DNA of 64,000 nt from NCBI RefSeq assembly GCF_000764305.2, contig NW_025944978.1, positions 124,001-188,000 of the forward strand. The letters are read 5' to 3'. This document shows, one piece after another, positions 63,601-64,000 of this stretch. The notes beneath the pieces were generated by a model. The model was given only the letters and a program-made list of their open reading frames with translations. It was not told the DNA's origin and ran no database searches. The DNA comes from Hyalella azteca (taxonomy: Eukaryota > Arthropoda > Malacostraca > Amphipoda > Hyalellidae). Both the position numbers and the translations under genes were made by a program. How positions within the stretch are numbered: the first letter of the stretch is position 1; each line of letters starts with the position of its first letter.

Positions 63601-63842
63601 AAAAACTAAGAAAACCTATATTTGTCAGCGACACTCACTTTCTTTTTTCTGTTGATCCACGAAGATTGCAGAACCTTTTCTGGCATAAGAACCTCGCCAT
63701 CATCCTGGTAGTCAGAGTCATTGAGTTCTTCGTTGGACTTCCTAAATTCCGGGACGACAATTGTGGCGCACCCAGACGTTTGAGGATGAGAAATCCGAAT
63801 ACCCATTGAAAACTTATTATCTTTGCGAGGCACAAGAGAGAA
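51523..63842 (-). CDS. KY/hillarin-like transglutaminase-like protein (16 exons, at least 844 aa)
   Basis: Sixteen GT-AG exons join in one frame to 844 residues plus TAA, using the first donor of the 33-bp array. Residues 1-400 are low-complexity with repeated TQT-type motifs. From about 402 the sequence follows the kyphoscoliosis peptidase/hillarin pattern: a helical lead (LVGFLCPPSYNDLQKVRVIF, WITKNIRYDW), the transglutaminase-like core TRAGVSKDFVALF, the His segment VLHFW (H503), and the Asp segment FVDPTYGAG (D518). KY-type beta domains follow (FLPDPDVFIYTHYPYHPED, then RWQLMDVPI; PHDGVWGANPRLYQCGL; a final GRWRLPLL). This family is cytoskeletal and linked to muscle or cytokinesis in known members. 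The nucleophile Cys position is Ser459, so peptidase or transglutaminase chemistry is doubtful. The start codon is unresolved and the gene may extend past the window. Confidence 0.88.
51936..52040 (-). CDS. KY-like exon o
   Basis: Residues 765-799. DEIHVTIIPPSVGYYKLLLY then GIPRPE, the usual end of a KY beta domain. Borders are tttatccag and GAG|gtgtgg. Confidence 0.9.
52404..52613 (-). CDS. KY-like exon n
   Basis: Residues 695-764. PRKYFIPYPPHDGVWGANPR begins a KY repeat domain, then LYQCGLDLVSEPGPLLVSW and FDVLLMFQLCDKDGNNVELK. Borders are tctaatcag and AAG|gtaaat. The acceptor side is followed upstream by a 119-bp tandem duplication. Confidence 0.92.
52634..52862. repeat. 119-bp tandem duplication
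   Basis: tggtaatggaaaacgtacga occurs at 52651 and 52770, and both copies end gatgtcacgaacccaaca. Few differences. It lies in the KY-like intron directly upstream of the exon n acceptor and begins at that tract. Confidence 0.88.
53254..53338 (-). CDS. KY-like exon m
   Basis: Residues 666-694. After ttctctgtcag it reads ILAQPEDDIETDDTPLGHVV and ends ICTK, donor AAG|gtaagg. A second AG eight bases inside the exon (ttttag) would break frame, so the upstream AG is chosen. Confidence 0.85.
53675..53838 (-). mobile_element. Short hairpin element with GTCC microsatellite (copy 2)
   Basis: Same family on the minus strand, in the intron right after KY-like exon l. The GTCC run is longer than in copy 1. 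The AGCGCATTTTCTC/GAGAAAATGCGCT ends are intact. Confidence 0.75.
53869..53975 (-). CDS. KY-like exon l
   Basis: Residues 631-665 plus two bases. AESDVMNRWVFASLKEGGAV and on to TTAPLVL: a beta-sandwich-like segment. The acceptor tttaaag lacks a strong tract, and the donor TTGAG|gttaga is followed within 30 bases by a GTCC hairpin element. Confidence 0.82.
54331..54526 (-). CDS. KY-like exon k
   Basis: Residues 565-630. RWQLMDVPISLDLFNSFPM is the KY-family block after FLPDP, followed by a beta-rich stretch ending YSFYPADE. Borders are tttttcag and GAG|gttagc. Confidence 0.9.
54734..54857 (-). CDS. KY-like exon j
   Basis: Residues 524-564. Carries DHFFLPDPDVFIYTHYPYHP, the family-typical segment after the core (known members have FLxDPExFIxxHxP). 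Borders are ttgcgcag and ACAG|gtcagg. Confidence 0.92.
55294..55394 (-). CDS. KY-like exon i: catalytic His and Asp segments
   Basis: Residues 490-523. DVLHFWLVVFIFDTWRFVDP keeps H503 and D518 of the family triad, followed by TYGAG. Borders are cttgtag and GCAG|gtatct. Confidence 0.93.
55450..55493. repeat. 20-bp perfect palindrome, 4-base loop
   Basis: atttacatattctgatttaa at 55450-55469 and its complement at 55474-55493, in the intron before KY-like exon i. Cruciform-capable, with an AT-rich array beside it. Confidence 0.85.
55801..55962 (-). CDS. KY-like exon h: core with Ser at the Cys position
   Basis: Residues 436-489. YDWKFVERAQTAEQVLQ, then TRAGVSKDFVALFQALSDRA. Family members usually read GVC at this point; here the codon at 55893-55895 is AGC (Ser459). 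It continues to IQGFARNREF. Borders are atattgcag and TTCCG|gtgaga. Confidence 0.92.
55991..56215. repeat. ~130-bp tandem duplication with nested palindrome
   Basis: cttcag...taataattgtag and gtaaacgtgctct recur about 130 bases apart. The first copy ends in ttacgtaaacgtgct with its complement 15 bases on (near 56050-56095), giving a stem of 15 bp. Confidence 0.7.
56319..56422 (-). CDS. KY-like exon g: lead helices of the transglutaminase-like domain
   Basis: Residues 402-435. ISRSIDQLVGFLC, then PPSYNDLQKVRVIFRWITKN fits the conserved segment just before the catalytic core in transglutaminase-like proteins (two-residue YD continues in exon h). Borders are attttcag and CAG|gtaagt. Confidence 0.9.
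56805..56987 (-). CDS. KY-like exon f
   Basis: Residues 341-401, phase 0 at both ends. DWITFSPYAISQIDVSVQTE, an acidic linker, then NFNLAALDNRALAASSE, which leads into the KY core. The acceptor is tttcacag and the donor GAG|gtgtgt. Confidence 0.85.
57242..57587 (-). CDS. KY-like exon e
   Basis: Residues 225-340: a Ser-rich region (SSASSSSKNF) with many potential phosphosites, then WETLGPFYLNDLLPVVKASQ and a basic end RKKRKM. The acceptor is tttattag and the donor ATG|gtaaaa. Confidence 0.82.
57772..57938 (-). mobile_element. Short hairpin element with GTCC microsatellite (copy 3)
   Basis: Same family on the minus strand, 54 bases after the donor of KY-like exon d. It carries the intact ACTCACTGCAGTGAGT palindrome and hairpin arms. 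Confidence 0.75.
57992..58227 (-). CDS. KY-like exon d
   Basis: Begins FRDAESQTERTTASVSTQTEEE after ctcgtcag, then a Pro/Ala-rich disordered stretch ending NIIHITPYN. The donor gtatgt leaves GT, completed by A of exon e to Val. It includes two TQT-type motifs (ESQT, STQT). Confidence 0.8.
58590..58693 (-). CDS. KY-like exon c
   Basis: Encodes QLNRTDAMVQTDYRYF and a Pro/Ala/Lys-rich tail ending PKKT, donor ACG|gtgagg. The acceptor (ggtcag) has a poor pyrimidine tract, but it is the one that fits phase 1 of exon b, and a stop lies upstream in frame. Confidence 0.68.
58925..59090 (-). repeat. 33-bp coding minisatellite with built-in splice donor
   Basis: Five units at 33-bp spacing (ttcaactcacggaaggg at 58932, 58965, 58998, 59031 and 59064 on +). 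On the gene strand each encodes (D/E)NPTPFRELNP and contains CTTCC|gtgagt, a consensus-like donor. Confidence 0.93.
58942..59203 (-). CDS. KY-like exon b with ENPTPFRELNP repeats
   Basis: Starts RRRNTTQTVEVQTDEVQ after aatttcag, then an acidic stretch and ETQTLPDNPTPF. The donor CTTCC|gtgagt occurs five times at 33-bp spacing, so the exon can end at 59074, 59041, 59008, 58975 or 58942. All are phase 1 and keep frame with exon c; the longest form adds four copies of an 11-residue repeat. Which donor is used cannot be told from sequence. Confidence 0.75.
59771..60047. repeat. Perfect 70-bp inverted repeat around synthetic sequence
   Basis: Arms 59771-59840 and 59978-60047 are exact reverse complements. 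The left arm abuts the adapter at 59841. Part of the left arm (ccaaggactactacacac) recurs in direct orientation at 59885-59902. Probably a misassembly, not a native palindrome. Confidence 0.85.
59841..59878. other. Nextera mate-pair junction adapter (artefact)
   Basis: CTGTCTCTTATACACATCT at 59841-59859 followed directly by its reverse complement at 59860-59878. These are two Tn5 mosaic ends tail to tail, the exact junction made when Nextera mate-pair fragments are circularised. It is library sequence left in the assembly, not genomic DNA. Confidence 0.97.
60551..61176 (-). mobile_element. TIR element with internal tandem units (copy B)
   Basis: Same family as copy A in opposite orientation: acaacacttct at 60551 and agaagtgttgt ending 61176, three internal units. 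It sits in the first large intron of the KY-like gene. The GTCT tract seen in copy A is lost (cccacaaacgacaag in its place). Confidence 0.7.
61177..62431 (-). other. KY-like intron a between element copies B and C
   Basis: No exon recognised in either strand. The open frames here (for example minus-strand 61869-62210) have no motif and no supporting splice signals. Confidence 0.35.
62432..62870 (-). mobile_element. TIR element with internal tandem units (copy C)
   Basis: Third family member with the same ends as copy B but only two internal units, so the unit number varies between copies. Same orientation as B, about 1.3 kb away. Confidence 0.68.
63381..63517. repeat. Degenerate telomere-like array
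   Basis: Mixed CCTAA, CCCTAA and CCTAAA units for about 135 bases (for example ctaaacctaaccctaaacct), about 120 bases downstream, on the gene strand, of KY-like exon a. CCTAA is the usual arthropod telomere unit; the mixture argues for an old interstitial block or chance expansion. Confidence 0.75.
63639..63842 (-). CDS. KY-like exon a (most upstream seen)
   Basis: Sixty-eight codons between a weak cag and the donor AAGAAA|gtgagt. The second half is acidic (EELNDSDYQDDGEV) and it ends WINRKKK, which joins RRRN of the next exon into a basic cluster. Phase 0 at both ends. In this frame a TAA lies just upstream, so either an acceptor at 63843-63845 is used, or translation starts at the internal ATG (FSMGIR), or an indel hides continuity with the open frame upstream. 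Confidence 0.65.
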
Positions 63843-64000
63843 CTGTCGGTTTTAAGGTATGAAAGGTTTCTCGAGCTGCCCAAGCCCAACTCCTTTTTCT
63901 GGTAGATGCAATCGTACTGGAACGATTCAGTAGTAGGTACGTCAGTAGTCTGAGCCTCCACGTGTTGCGTTCCAGTTTTGATCAAATCGTCGTTTACAAA

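Overview
This is a 64-kb piece of an animal nuclear genome, AT-rich and intron-rich. Both genes have arthropod-type products, and the degenerate CCTAA-type array near 63.4 kb resembles arthropod telomere repeat. My best guess is a crustacean, possibly an amphipod; this rests on overall character, not on a search. There are no operons, CRISPR arrays, bacterial or viral genes, and no tRNA or rRNA gene that I could recognise.

Two multi-exon genes converge. On the + strand, 11 exons from 10013 to 43364 join in frame to a 794-residue alpha-type nicotinic acetylcholine receptor subunit (Cys-loop, vicinal YSCC, M1-M4), with an unusual acidic N-terminal extension of about 160 residues after the signal-like segment. 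On the - strand, 16 exons from 63842 down to 51523 join in frame to at least 844 residues of a kyphoscoliosis peptidase (KY)/hillarin-like transglutaminase-like protein. Its catalytic Cys position is Ser, and its disordered N-terminus carries repeated TQT-type motifs. This gene probably continues past the right edge. The 8 kb between the two stop codons holds a decayed Penelope-like retroelement.

The introns carry a mariner relic (14.2-15.5 kb), a 1.3-kb terminal-inverted-repeat (TIR) element with GC-rich motifs (19.4-20.7 kb), three TIR elements with variable numbers of internal ~170-bp tandem units (20.7, 60.6 and 62.4 kb), three copies of a short hairpin element with GTCC microsatellites (28.3, 53.7 and 57.8 kb), a tRNA-type SINE (25.9-26.1 kb) and many minisatellites.

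The most interesting pattern is that several minisatellites are built on exon-intron borders. A 33-bp array repeats the 3' end of receptor exon 10 with both splice signals, giving a ladder of potential 15-nt microexons. A degenerate ~80-bp array repeats the donor of exon 6. An 81-bp array runs into the acceptor region of exon 5. An independent 33-bp array (ENPTPFRELNP) in the KY gene repeats its own splice donor five times. Arrays 1 and 3 have units divisible by three, so splice-site choice would change length without changing frame.

One clear artefact is present: a complete Nextera mate-pair junction adapter at 59841-59878 between perfect 70-bp inverted arms, so 59.77-60.05 kb should not be trusted as native sequence.
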